DNA of 64,000 bases from contig NZ_CP015839.1 in NCBI RefSeq assembly GCF_001651805.1, positions 2,418,001-2,482,000 on the forward strand, read 5' to 3'. This document shows, piece by piece, positions 35,377 through 44,884 of this stretch (positions within the stretch are counted from its first letter, which is position 1; each line of letters begins with the position of its first letter). A program made the translations under genes and the position numbers. The stretch comes from Marinobacterium aestuarii (GTDB taxonomy: Bacteria; Pseudomonadota; Gammaproteobacteria; Pseudomonadales; Balneatricaceae). The notes beneath the pieces are model-generated. The model did no database searches. It was not told the origin of the DNA and worked only from the letters and a program-made list of their open reading frames with translations.

Positions 35377-35480
35377 AAATGGCGTTGTTAACCCTGTGCC
35401 AGCCGATTGCGTCTCTGGCAGGCTAAAACAGGGCTGGGATGCGGAACCATCATTGGGGGGACGAGCCCCAATAGCCGGCG

Positions 35481-35602
35481 ACCAGGGCAGTGACTGGGTT
35501 TTCAGGTGGGTGTAGTGCTTCATGGCTTCGAGCACGCCCTCCTTGTAGCCCAGCCCCGAGTCCTTGATGCCACCGAACCCGGGGAGCGCACATGTCGATG
35601 CG
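35481..35602 (-). pseudogene. Duplicated 3' fragment of phnY
   Basis: A second, shorter copy of the last 40 or so codons of phnY, directly downstream of the phnY stop. It aligns with 35626-35740 at an offset of 145 bases; in this copy about 7 bases are inserted within the segment, so the frame is broken. The readable part gives [20 protein letters not shown] then LKTQSLPW, against LKTYSLPW in phnY. It has no ribosome site and no complete domain, so it is non-coding debris of a duplication or recombination event. Confidence 0.8.
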
Positions 35603-35623
35603 CTGTTCCTGTTTGTGCAGTCC

Positions 35624-37057
35624 CTACCAGGGCAGCGAGTAGGTTTTCAGGTGGGTGTAGTGCTTCATGGCTTCGAGCACGCCTTCCTTGTAGCCCAGCC
35701 CCGAGTCCTTGATACCGCCAAAGGGCGACATTTCGATGCGATAGCCGGGTACTTCCCAGACGTTGACGCTACCGACTTCCAGGCCATCAATGAAGCGCGT
35801 GATGTACTTGAAATTGTCGGTGCAGACCCCGGACGACAGACCATAGGCGGTGGCGTTGGAAATGCGGATAACAGCCTCGATATCGTCCGGGCAGCGGATA
35901 ATCGGGATGACCGGTCCAAAGGTTTCCTGCAGCACCACTTCGGCTTCCGGGGGGACCCGATCGAGCACGGTGGGGCCATAGACAGCGCCGTCGCGCTGGT
36001 GGCCGTATTTCAGCTCTGCACCGGCGACGATGGCATCATTGACGCGGCGTTCAAACAGCTCGGCCGCCTCTTCATCGATCACCGTGCCCATATCATTGTC
36101 GGCTGACATTGGATCGCCAAAACGGATCAGTTTCGCCTTTGCTGTCACCAGCTCGACAAAGCGATCGGCCACCGACTCCACCACCAGAATGCGCTTCACG
36201 GCGGTGCAGCGTTGGCCGGAGTTCTTGGTGGCGCCGTTTACCGCCAGAGTCGAGGCACGCTCCAGATCCGCATCTTCCATTACGATCAGCGGGTCGTTGC
36301 CGCCGAGCTCCAGCAGCTGGCGCTTGTACACCGCCTTGCCTGAAATGTATTTGCCAATGGCAACGCCGCCGGTAAAGGTGATCATGTCCGAATGTTCGCT
36401 GGTAAGCATCTCGTCGCAGATTTCGGCAGGATCTCCGGTGATGACCGAAAACATCTGCGGCGGCAGGCCGGCTTCGTAGAGCAGGTCGGCCAGCAGCAGG
36501 GCGGTCAGGGGCGTCTTCTCGGACGGTTTGAGCACCATGCAGTTGTTGGTCGCGATCGAAGGTGCGATCTTGTGCGCGACCTGGTTCAGTGGGTGGTTGA
36601 ACGGCGTAATGGCGGCGATGGCACGCAGCGGCGAGCGGGTGGTGTAGATCTTGCGCTGCTGGCCATTGGGGGTGATATCACAGGAGAACACCTGGGCATC
36701 GTCCTGCAGGCACAAGAGACCGGAAAGCATGAAAACATCGTAGGCGCGGGTGACCTCGTACAGCGAATCCTTCTTGCTGAGGCCGGCTTCCAGGGTAATC
36801 AGGTCCGAAATCTCGTCTTTGCGGGCCAGCAGTAATTCAGCGGTGCGCTGCAGAATGCGGTGGCGCTCATAGCGTGTCAGGGTCGGTTTGTAGGCGGCGG
36901 CGCTGCGAAAGGCACCGCGCACATCGTCCAGAGTTGCCATCGGCACGGTGCCGACCAGCGCGTTGGTAAAGGGGTAGCGCACTTCAATACGGCGGTCGTT
37001 GTCGACGCGCTGGCCGGCAATGCGCATGGTTTCATGGCGGACGTTGATTGTTGTCAT
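35624..37057 (-). CDS. phnY: Phosphonoacetaldehyde dehydrogenase (aldehyde dehydrogenase family)
   Basis: 477 residues of the NAD(P)-dependent aldehyde dehydrogenase fold. Visible parts are the cofactor region [23 protein letters not shown], the general-base glutamate in LELGGNDP and the catalytic cysteine in [11 protein letters not shown]. The latter motif and the neighbours match PhnY of the PhnWAY pathway. The enzyme oxidises phosphonoacetaldehyde, from PhnW, to phosphonoacetate, the substrate of PhnA. It lies 71 bases after phnA on the same strand and is probably co-transcribed, although a strong hairpin at 37085 lies between them. A broken copy of its 3' end follows at 35481. Confidence 0.93.
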   Translation of the reverse strand: MTTINVRHETMRIAGQRVDNDRRIEVRYPFTNALVGTVPMATLDDVRGAFRSAAAYKPTLTRYERHRILQRTAELLLARKDEISDLITLEAGLSKKDSLYEVTRAYDVFMLSGLLCLQDDAQVFSCDITPNGQQRKIYTTRSPLRAIAAITPFNHPLNQVAHKIAPSIATNNCMVLKPSEKTPLTALLLADLLYEAGLPPQMFSVITGDPAEICDEMLTSEHSDMITFTGGVAIGKYISGKAVYKRQLLELGGNDPLIVMEDADLERASTLAVNGATKNSGQRCTAVKRILVVESVADRFVELVTAKAKLIRFGDPMSADNDMGTVIDEEAAELFERRVNDAIVAGAELKYGHQRDGAVYGPTVLDRVPPEAEVVLQETFGPVIPIIRCPDDIEAVIRISNATAYGLSSGVCTDNFKYITRFIDGLEVGSVNVWEVPGYRIEMSPFGGIKDSGLGYKEGVLEAMKHYTHLKTYSLPW

Positions 37058-37084
37058 GCTGTTTGAACTCCTTTAAACGGGGTC

Positions 37085-37109
37085 AGCGGCTGCCACGATG
37101 GCAGCCGCT
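37085..37109 (-). terminator. Hairpin between phnA and phnY
   Basis: 11-bp perfect stem AGCGGCTGCCA / TGGCAGCCGCT with a CGA loop. No U run follows on the minus strand, so it may stabilise the phnA message or attenuate phnY rather than terminate fully. Confidence 0.55.
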
Positions 37110-37128
37110 GTGCTGTTCGGGCTTATTG

Positions 37129-38436
<1,308 letters not shown>

Positions 38437-38459
38437 TTAATCTAAAGCGGTTTTAGCTA

Positions 38460-38476
38460 TTGGACTAATCGTTAAT
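38460..38476. promoter_or_regulatory. Shared 17-mer upstream of phnA
   Basis: TTGGACTAATCGTTAAT, identical at 15 of 17 positions to 33459-33475 in front of phnW. It lies 75 bases before the phnA ATG, in the same orientation relative to the gene. Likely a binding site for the LysR protein at 33502. Confidence 0.55.
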
Positions 38477-38762
38477 TATTATTTTTAGTATAGGTTTGGC
38501 CGATATCTATAGCTCCAGTGCGTGCATCCCAGGTTAACAGGGCCATGGCCGGCGCCGCAGTGCCAAAGTGGCGCGAATACGCGTCTCTATTGGCCCCCAG
38601 TGGTATAGGGTCGCCGCGAGGCCGCCATCATCGGTAAACCTCGCAAAGTATGGTTGCAGACCGGGCGGCGGGAGCATCGATGATCCCGCAGCTCGGGCCG
38701 AATCGGCTCTTTGGACAAGCATCTTCGGTCAACGCTATAGCTGCTCGGCTGTAGCAGGGCCT

Positions 38763-38797
38763 GTCCAGATTGGGTTCGCCGGCGTGCCAATCTGGAC
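38763..38797. repeat. Inverted repeat upstream of the GntR gene, half-sites shared with the 42260 palindrome
   Basis: GTCCAGATTGG (38763-38773) and its perfect complement CCAATCTGGAC (38787-38797), separated by 13 bases. The half-sites CCAATCTGG and CCAGATTGG are the same as in the 42260-42289 palindrome, but in swapped order. It lies about 100 bases before the GntR start and could be an autoregulatory site. Confidence 0.55.
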
Positions 38798-38893
38798 GCG
38801 ACAGGCGGCGCGGATCTTTGTAGAGTAGGGCCCGTCGCCAGCGCTGAGCTGTGCGAATCATGCACAAAAATCACCTCCTGGAGTCCATCCTCA

Positions 38894-39616
38894 ATGGCAT
38901 CGCTCAACCCCGTCACTGCATTCGATGTCGCTCAGGACCTGCAGCAGGGTATTGCCCGGGGGCTGTCCGTGCCGGGGGCCAGGCTTGAGTCGGAGCGCAG
39001 TATCAGCCAGCGCCTGGGCACCAGCCGGGTGACGGTGCGCGAAGGGCTCAAGCTGCTTGAGGCCGAAGGGGTTATCTATCGCTCCAACAGGCGCGGCTGG
39101 TACCTGACGCCCGCGCGGATTCTGTATGATCCGAGCCGCAGCGCCTTCTTTATGGATTTGCTGGCGGGGCAGGGTGTGACACCCTTCAGTCGCGTGCTGG
39201 ATCAGCAGACCATTAACGCCGATGCGCCTTTGGCGGCGCAGATGGGGGTGAGCCCCGGCGAGCCACTGCTGTTTCTCTCCCGTGTGCGCGGTGCAGAAGA
39301 CAGGCCCCTGTGCCTGGATCAGGTATGGTTGCGAAGCGCCCTGCTGCCGGGGATTGCCGAACGAAACCTGGAACCCTCGGTCAGTGCCGTGCTGCGTGAG
39401 CATTATGGCCAGGACTATAGTCGCCAGACACTGAATATTCGTGCCTCGACCCTGACCAGTGCCCAGGCCGAGACGCTGCTGGCCCCGGTGGGTTATTCCT
39501 GTATCCGTATCGATAGATTGGTACGGGATGGTGCCGGGCAGGTTGTCGAGTGTGATACGGAAATCTGGCGCCATGAGGCGCTACAGCTGAGTATGGATAT
39601 TAGCCCTGGGCATTAA
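38894..39616 (+). CDS. GntR-family regulator with UTRA domain
   Basis: 240 residues. The winged helix (about 1-70) reads RLESERSISQRLGTSRVTVREGLKLLEAEGVIYRSNRRGWYL; the UTRA ligand domain (about 90-235) contains PLLFLSRVRGAEDRPLCLDQVWLRSALLPG. It is of the HutC/PhnF type, whose operators commonly carry GTATATAC-like cores. The palindrome at 42260-42289 (core GTATATAC) in front of the FAD oxidoreductase and the related inverted repeat at 38763 are candidate targets. ATG 38894 has CTGGAG about 10 bases upstream. The ligand may be a phosphonate or amine; this is inference from the neighbourhood. Confidence 0.88.
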   Translation: MASLNPVTAFDVAQDLQQGIARGLSVPGARLESERSISQRLGTSRVTVREGLKLLEAEGVIYRSNRRGWYLTPARILYDPSRSAFFMDLLAGQGVTPFSRVLDQQTINADAPLAAQMGVSPGEPLLFLSRVRGAEDRPLCLDQVWLRSALLPGIAERNLEPSVSAVLREHYGQDYSRQTLNIRASTLTSAQAETLLAPVGYSCIRIDRLVRDGAGQVVECDTEIWRHEALQLSMDISPGH

Positions 39617-39803
39617 CCGGGCGCGACAATGGAAACTCGCTGCCTTATAGGGTGGCACCGATCGAGCCGGGACTTCGCATGACTTTGGAATACGGGATGA
39701 TCTCGGTGTGGCGCAGTGGCGTGGCGGCTACAGGTTGGGGCTTGAGCGGACATGACGGCCGCGCTAATGGCAGCCTTGACGCCAGTTTCCGGGTGCGTGT
39801 GCG

Positions 39804-40718
39804 ATGAGTCTGCTGGCCCTGCTGCTGGTCAGTGCATCCTGCTTTTTGCATGTAGGCTGGAATCTTTTTGGCAAAAAAGTCAGCCCGACACCGGCCTTTT
39901 TCACCCTGGCCTACTGTATCGGCACCCTGGTGCTGTTGCCGCTGATTGCGCCGACGCTGGGTTTGCTGGCGTCTATGCCGCCCGCCTTCTGGCTGTTGCT
40001 GGGGCTGTCTGCGACCTGTCAGGCCTGCTATAGCTGGTCACTGGCGGGGGCCTATGCCAGCGGCGATATTTCCCATACCTATCCGCTGGCGCGGGCGCTG
40101 CCGGTACTGATGGTGGCACTGGCCAGTTTCTGGCTGTACCCCGCAGCGCAATTGTCGGTGGCCGAAATGCTGGGCATGCTGGTGGTCGTTGCCGGGGCCT
40201 TGCTGCTGCCGATGCAGCATCTGCGGGATTTTCGCCTCAACCTTTACCTTAACCGTGCCAGTGGCTGGGCGGTTGCGGCGGCCCTGGCGACCACCGGTTA
40301 TTCCCTGCTCGATGCCAGCGCCATTCATCTGATGCGCGCCTCAGTCACGGCTGGCTCCGACCTGTCCCTGGCGCTGCTGTATATCTGGCTACAGGGAGCA
40401 GGCTCGCTGCTAGTGCTGTTGCCGCTACAGCTGTGTCGCAGGGAGCTGCGGGCTTCACTGTTCAGCGTCGGGCGGGCGAACTGGAAGATGGCGGGGCTGT
40501 CGGGTTGCATGATGCTGCTGACCTACGCCCTGGTGCTTTGGGCCATGCAATATGCCGACAATGTGAGCTACGTGGTGGCGTTTCGCCAGTTGAGCATACC
40601 GCTGGGGGTGTTTGTCGGCATCTGGTTGCTGGGCGAACGCAGCACGCGCATGAAATGGGGGGGGACCCTGTTGATACTGATGGGGCTGGTGCTGCTGGCC
40701 CTGAACCGGGGGATCTGA
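39804..40718 (+). CDS. EamA/DMT-family permease
   Basis: 304 residues with ten membrane helices in two EamA repeats, starting MSLLALLLVSASCFLHVGWNLFGKKV and ending GTLLILMGLVLLALN. Members export or import small metabolites, often amino acids or amines. The gene lies 187 bases after the GntR gene and is convergent with the FAD oxidoreductase. A degraded fragment of a related permease lies at 44300-44370. It may move the oxidoreductase's substrate; this is a guess from neighbourhood only. Confidence 0.85.
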   Translation: MSLLALLLVSASCFLHVGWNLFGKKVSPTPAFFTLAYCIGTLVLLPLIAPTLGLLASMPPAFWLLLGLSATCQACYSWSLAGAYASGDISHTYPLARALPVLMVALASFWLYPAAQLSVAEMLGMLVVVAGALLLPMQHLRDFRLNLYLNRASGWAVAAALATTGYSLLDASAIHLMRASVTAGSDLSLALLYIWLQGAGSLLVLLPLQLCRRELRASLFSVGRANWKMAGLSGCMMLLTYALVLWAMQYADNVSYVVAFRQLSIPLGVFVGIWLLGERSTRMKWGGTLLILMGLVLLALNRGI

Positions 40719-40817
40719 GCGCCAGGGTCTCCGCGTGAAGCCAGTGTCATGCCGACAGACCGCTGCAGTGCCACGCGGTGTCGGCTGCCCGTATTTGCCG
40801 TGCGTCTTCGCAGTTGG

Positions 40818-42224
40818 TCAGGCCTTGTCGGTTTTGCCGGCAGCGCCGGCCAGACGGGCCAGACGCTTGTCCCACCAGTAGGGCGTTCGGCAGTGGTCCT
40901 CGGCATTTTCCTTGCGTCGAACGGCATTGCGTACTGTCATGGCGCCCAGCCAGCGCACGGGTTCCGGCGGGAAAAAGCCCACGGGGCCCGCAGCCAGCCC
41001 GCTGCGACTCCACTCATCGTCGGCATCCAGCGCCAGCGACGCCAGAATATGGCCGCCGATATGGGACTGCACCACACCGTTGCCGGAATAGCCCAGGCCA
41101 TAGAAAATATTGTCGTGGCCGGGCAGGCGATCGAAGAACGGCAGGCCCGTCACCGAACGATCGGAGGGGCCGGTCCAGGTGCGGACAAAGGCCGGGCTGG
41201 GGAGGCCCGGGAACAGATGATCGAAGGACTCCCGCAGCAGGCGCTGGTAGCGACTGGGTTCATCGAAAGCCCTGAGCATCCGATTACCATAAGCAAACAG
41301 GTTGCCACCCTTGCCGAGCATCAAGCGGCCGTCCGGGGTGGTGCGGTAGTAGTGCACAAACACCCTTGAGTCGACCACGGCCTGGCCATGATCGAGCCCG
41401 ATCTGGGCCAGCTGTTCGGGCATGGGTGGTGTAATGGCCATATCGGATGACACCAGCACAATGGCACGGCGCAGCGCAGGCACAAATTCCGGTGTCCAGC
41501 CGTTAAGGGCCATGATGACCTTCGATGCCCGGACAGTACCGCCTGGCGTTTGAATTTTTATCGGGCTTCCTGGCTCAAGCCGCTGCAGGGGCGTTTGTTC
41601 ATGAATTCGCACAGCATACTGCTGTTCGGCGACCCGGCGCAGCCCGCGTACAAGCATTGCGGGCTGCAAACTGCCGGCGGCAGGCGAGTAAAACCCTTCC
41701 AGGTGACGCGGTGAGCCGGCCTGACGCTGCACCTGCTCAGGTGCGAGTGTCTGCCAGCTGTTGATGCCAGCCTCATCCAGTGCCCGCATCACCGGATCCA
41801 TGTTGTTGCACTGGGCATGGCTGGTGGCTGTATAGAGGGTGCCATCGATCCGCACCTGGGCGTCGATTTGGTGTTTCTGGCAAAAGTCCCTGATATCGAA
41901 CACGGCCTGTTCTGATGCCTGTACCAGGCGTTTGGCCTCTGCCTCGCCGAACAGGCGCTTGAGGGTCAGATACTTGGTGGACCAGGTTAACATGCAGCCG
42001 CCATTGCGGCCCGAGGCACCGCTGCCACACAGATCACGTTCGATCAGCAGCACGTCCAGGTTTGGCTGACGCTGCTTCAGCTCAATGGCGGTCCACAGAC
42101 CGGTAAAGCCACCCCCCACAATACAGATATCGGCTGTCGTATCGGCCCGCAGGGCAGAGACGGTGACTTGCTGTTCCAGACCCAGGGCCTGATCAAACCA
42201 GAAGGGTTCATAGCGATGTTTCAT
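40818..42224 (-). CDS. FAD-dependent amine/glycine oxidase-like oxidoreductase (DAO family)
   Basis: 468 residues from ATG 42224 (AGGAAAA upstream; frame open to 42266). The FAD-binding GxGxxG is ADICIVGGGFTGLWTAIELKQR and the second motif LCGSGASGRNGGCMLTWS follows. The C-terminal GLGYSGNGVVQSHIGG is typical of DAO-family oxidases for secondary or primary amines (sarcosine/glycine oxidase-like). Within phn clusters, FAD oxidoreductases of this kind can act on 2-aminoethylphosphonate or its N-methyl form. That is possible here but is inference from position. The promoter carries the 30-bp palindrome at 42260. Confidence 0.8.
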   Translation of the reverse strand: MKHRYEPFWFDQALGLEQQVTVSALRADTTADICIVGGGFTGLWTAIELKQRQPNLDVLLIERDLCGSGASGRNGGCMLTWSTKYLTLKRLFGEAEAKRLVQASEQAVFDIRDFCQKHQIDAQVRIDGTLYTATSHAQCNNMDPVMRALDEAGINSWQTLAPEQVQRQAGSPRHLEGFYSPAAGSLQPAMLVRGLRRVAEQQYAVRIHEQTPLQRLEPGSPIKIQTPGGTVRASKVIMALNGWTPEFVPALRRAIVLVSSDMAITPPMPEQLAQIGLDHGQAVVDSRVFVHYYRTTPDGRLMLGKGGNLFAYGNRMLRAFDEPSRYQRLLRESFDHLFPGLPSPAFVRTWTGPSDRSVTGLPFFDRLPGHDNIFYGLGYSGNGVVQSHIGGHILASLALDADDEWSRSGLAAGPVGFFPPEPVRWLGAMTVRNAVRRKENAEDHCRTPYWWDKRLARLAGAAGKTDKA

Positions 42225-42259
42225 GGCGGTTTTCCTGAAAGTTAACGCGTTATCCATAA

Positions 42260-42289
42260 ATGCCAATCTGGTATATACCAGATTGGCAT
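42260..42289. promoter_or_regulatory. 30-bp perfect palindrome, candidate GntR operator
   Basis: Arms ATGCCAATCTGG and CCAGATTGGCAT flank TATATA. The core GTATATAC is typical of HutC/UTRA-type GntR operators. It lies 36 bases before the ATG at 42224. The same half-sites occur in inverted order upstream of the GntR gene at 38763-38797. Confidence 0.7.
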
Positions 42290-42538
42290 CGAACTCAGTG
42301 TAGACAGAGTCGTAGCGGCGTACAAGTAATCGTATAGATCAGATAATTAGCCTGAATGTACGATATTAAGTACATGATATTGTTTGGTTTTTATGTCTAT
42401 AATTAGGCGATAGACGCTTGTCTATGCCTGAGTTCTGGGCACAGAGAAAGGTAGGTCAGGGTAGGCAGCTTCTTGCTGCGTTATCCGCAGCCATTGGGGG
42501 GCTTTGACACAGGTTCGAAGCCTGGCGGCGACAGGATA

Positions 42539-42562
42539 AAAGGGCGTCCACAGACGCCCTTT
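42539..42562 (-). terminator. Rho-independent terminator after the OPA-family permease
   Basis: 10-bp perfect stem AAAGGGCGTC / GACGCCCTTT with CACA loop, followed on the minus strand by TTTTATCC. It lies 64 bases past the permease stop. Confidence 0.8.
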
Positions 42563-42625
42563 GCATTGGGAACTCGCCTGGCCATCAGCCAGTAGAGGGG
42601 ATGGCCGCGCCTTAGGCGCCAACGA

Positions 42626-43966
42626 TCATGTCATTAGGGGTTTGGCTGCGGCGGGGATCGATACCTCGGCATCATCATTGCCGCTGGACTTGGGCAGCAG
42701 GTTCCACAGTGGCAACAGCAGCAGGCCACCGATGAAGGTGCAGACCGCAAAGCCGATAAAGATGCTGCCGGAATCAAAATAACCAGGCAGCAGGCCGCCG
42801 AATACCGCGCCGATTGACCCGCAGCCGTTGACGAAGCCGGTGGCAGTGCCTGCGCCCTTGCGGGTACCGAAATCCACGGCGGCGGAGCCGCTGAGCATGG
42901 AGTCTGGCCCGTACAGCGTGATGCCGATCAGGAACAGCATGCCAACGACCAGCGGTATGCTGCCGGTGTGAACGATGGGAATAAAGGCGGCGAGGGTGCA
43001 GGTCAGCAACAGCAGGCTGATGGCGCAGACGGGCATGCGTTTTGATTTGAAAAGCTTGTCGGACATGAATCCGAGGATGATGGGGCCAAACAGGCCGGCG
43101 AACTCGAAGGCGGCAGGGATGGCGGCGGCCTCTACCTTGGAAACGTCGGTCAGCTCCTGATAGACGATATAGGGGCCCCAGAGCAAGATAGCGTAGCGGG
43201 CGGGCTTGAGCAGGAAATAGATCAGCCCGAGCAGTAGTACCACCTTGTTGGATAGCACCGCTTTAATCTCGACCCAGCCCTGGGCCTCGTCGGGATCCGA
43301 GATGTCCAGTTCATCGGCCGGCTCGTTATGATATTCCTCTATCGTCGAGAGACCGATGTCTTCCGGCTTGTTGCGCTGGAACAGTGCTATCAGCACCCCA
43401 ACTACGGCCACGACCGCCGCGCTGGCGAAAAAGGCCATGCGCCAGTCGTTGAACAGGTCATAGGCGACCCAGCCTGCGAAAGGCGTCGCCACCAGGCCAC
43501 CGAAGGCGTAGTTGGTACACCACAGGCCCATGACTCGACCGCGTTCCTGTCGCGAGAAGAAGTTGCCGACGTTCTTGCACAGGGAAGACCAGCCGGTGGA
43601 CTGGGCCAGGCCCTGAATAAACATGAAAATCAGGAAAATCATGGCACCATGGAATAAGCCCATGATGACGGTGGCCACAACCGATGCGACCAGGCCGCCG
43701 AGGATGATTACCCGGGTACCGAAACGGTCCGCGAACATGCCCCACACGAACTGTCCGATGGCGTAGGCGATGAGATAGGAGGCATCGATATTGGCCATCA
43801 TCTCTTTCGTCATGTCAAAGGTACTATCTTCCTCTATACCGATCTTGGCGACCGAGAAGGCCTTGCGGGTAAAGTAGAAGGACGCGTAAGCCAGCCAGGT
43901 GACAGCAAATATCTGCCAGCGCCAGCGCTCGAATCTTGGATTCCGGACGGAGAATAAACTGCTCAT
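42626..43966 (-). CDS. OPA-family MFS permease (GlpT/UhpT-like)
   Basis: 446 residues from ATG 43966, with GAGG at good spacing; an ATG two codons earlier is too close to it. Twelve membrane helices; the GlpT/UhpT-type N-terminal signature WRWQIFAVTWLAYASFYFTRKAFSVAK and GQFVWGMFADRFGTRVIILGG are clear. Organophosphate:phosphate antiporters bring in phosphorylated metabolites. With phn genes close by, a phosphonate or related organophosphorus compound is a plausible cargo (inference). Its promoter contains CAAATCGTTTGT, shared with the TRAP operon at 50796, which suggests common control. Confidence 0.85.
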   Translation of the reverse strand: MSSLFSVRNPRFERWRWQIFAVTWLAYASFYFTRKAFSVAKIGIEEDSTFDMTKEMMANIDASYLIAYAIGQFVWGMFADRFGTRVIILGGLVASVVATVIMGLFHGAMIFLIFMFIQGLAQSTGWSSLCKNVGNFFSRQERGRVMGLWCTNYAFGGLVATPFAGWVAYDLFNDWRMAFFASAAVVAVVGVLIALFQRNKPEDIGLSTIEEYHNEPADELDISDPDEAQGWVEIKAVLSNKVVLLLGLIYFLLKPARYAILLWGPYIVYQELTDVSKVEAAAIPAAFEFAGLFGPIILGFMSDKLFKSKRMPVCAISLLLLTCTLAAFIPIVHTGSIPLVVGMLFLIGITLYGPDSMLSGSAAVDFGTRKGAGTATGFVNGCGSIGAVFGGLLPGYFDSGSIFIGFAVCTFIGGLLLLPLWNLLPKSSGNDDAEVSIPAAAKPLMT

Positions 43967-44035
43967 CTGCATACCTCACATTGTTGTTTTTGTGTGATTT
44001 GGTAGCAACAAACATCCGGTATCTGGCCCTTGACA

Positions 44036-44048
44036 ACAAATCGTTTGT
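44036..44048. promoter_or_regulatory. Shared operator-like site upstream of the OPA permease
   Basis: ACAAATCGTTTGT, a palindrome (ACAAA-TCG-TTTGT) whose 12 bases CAAATCGTTTGT recur exactly at 50796-50807, between the dctQ and LysR starts. It lies about 70 bases before the permease start. Confidence 0.5.
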
Positions 44049-44299
44049 CGGGATTCAACTCATCGAATGTGCCTATGGATCATACGTTAGTTATCGAAAA
44101 GGCAAAGGGTTTTCTCGGTCATCAAGCCGTTGTGTGGCCTGCGACAGCGGTGCTTGAATGGCGTGCTGAGGCGATAAAGTCAGCCATAAGCCATAAGCTA
44201 TCAGCGATCAGTGACGGGGTCTGCGGATCCGGATTGAGCGGAGGTGGGTGCGCGGTGATGACGGCGGTTTGTCAGGCGCTGTATAGCGGGTCGTTGGCG

Positions 44300-44370
44300 C
44301 GACTCGCTGTTCAGTGTGGCGCGGGCGAACTGGACGATGGCGGGCTGCCGGGCGGCATGCTGCTGACCCT
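44300..44370 (+). pseudogene. Degraded fragment of an EamA/DMT permease
   Basis: GTTCAGTGTGGCGCGGGCGA and the bases after it align with 40455-40530 of the EamA permease gene (about 80 percent identical over 70 bases, with single-base and two-base gaps). The aligned gene segment encodes LFSVGRANWKMAGLSGCMML. No intact frame remains. It suggests that a second permease copy was once located here or that the region derives from a rearranged copy. Confidence 0.55.
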
Positions 44371-44502
44371 GCATCAGGGCTGCTGATGCTGGCCGTTGAA
44401 GTGCGGTGTCGCCGCCGCCGTGCGGGTGTGCGTTCTGGTGGCGGCTGTCTATCGGCTCAGGGTAAACGTCTGGGCCCGTGTGGGCCGCAGACAGGGCAAT
44501 GT

Positions 44503-44853
44503 TCAGTCAATCGCGGCTATCACCGAGATCTCCACCAGTAACTCGGGGCTTGCCATGCGGGCTTCGACACAGGCGCGGGCCGGCGCATGACCCGCGGGTA
44601 CCCAGGCATCCCAGACGGCATTCATGGCGGCAAAGTCCTTAATATCGCGGATATAGAGCGTGGCCGACAGTATCTGCTCGCGCTGGCTGCCCACCGACTC
44701 GAGCAGGGCATCGACCTTGGCCAGCATGGTTTCGGTCTGGCCGGTGATATCGGCGCTGCGGTCTGCCGCGACCTGGCCGCAGAGGTAGGCGACGCCATTG
44801 TGCACCACGGCACGGCTCATGCGGCTGGCGGTCTCATAACGGTCAATGCTCAT
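44503..44853 (-). CDS. ridA: RidA-family enamine/imine deaminase
   Basis: 116 residues of the RidA (YjgF) fold: [19 protein letters not shown] near the start and [29 protein letters not shown] at the end, where the arginine that binds the substrate carboxylate is conserved in the ARACVEAR motif. RidA hydrolyses reactive enamine/imine intermediates released by amino-acid and amine oxidation. Here it sits 31 bases after the three-component dehydrogenase on the same strand, which fits clearing its imino-acid product. It is the last gene of the TRAP-dehydrogenase-RidA set. Confidence 0.9.
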   Translation of the reverse strand: MSIDRYETASRMSRAVVHNGVAYLCGQVAADRSADITGQTETMLAKVDALLESVGSQREQILSATLYIRDIKDFAAMNAVWDAWVPAGHAPARACVEARMASPELLVEISVIAAID

Positions 44854-44884
44854 CTGTATCTCCTGATTGTTCGATGGAATTCAA

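Larger units (their letters stand above)
42225..42625. other. Intergenic region between the FAD oxidoreductase and the OPA permease
   Basis: 400 bp holding the palindrome at 42260 and a terminator at 42539. In between, AT-rich sequence near 42300-42420 is probably promoter DNA for the oxidoreductase. A GGTTCGAA stretch near 42512 looks like a tRNA T-loop at first sight but is not part of a tRNA. Nothing else is seen. Confidence 0.6.
43967..44502. other. Intergenic region between the OPA permease and RidA
   Basis: About 535 bp. The permease promoter and CAAATCGTTTGT site lie at 44037-44048. The stretch 44168-44210 has small AAGCCATA repeats. 44300-44370 is a degraded permease fragment. Open frames here lack ribosome sites and protein features. 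Confidence 0.6.

Noticed and set aside
38568-38828. 86-codon open frame in the phnA/GntR gap
   Set aside because: No ribosome site, odd composition, and no recognisable protein features. The inverted repeat at 38763 runs through it.
42500-42530. GGTTCGAA stretch resembling a tRNA T-arm
   Set aside because: The stem is imperfect, the base after TTCGAA is wrong for a T-loop, and no acceptor, D or anticodon arms can be drawn around it.
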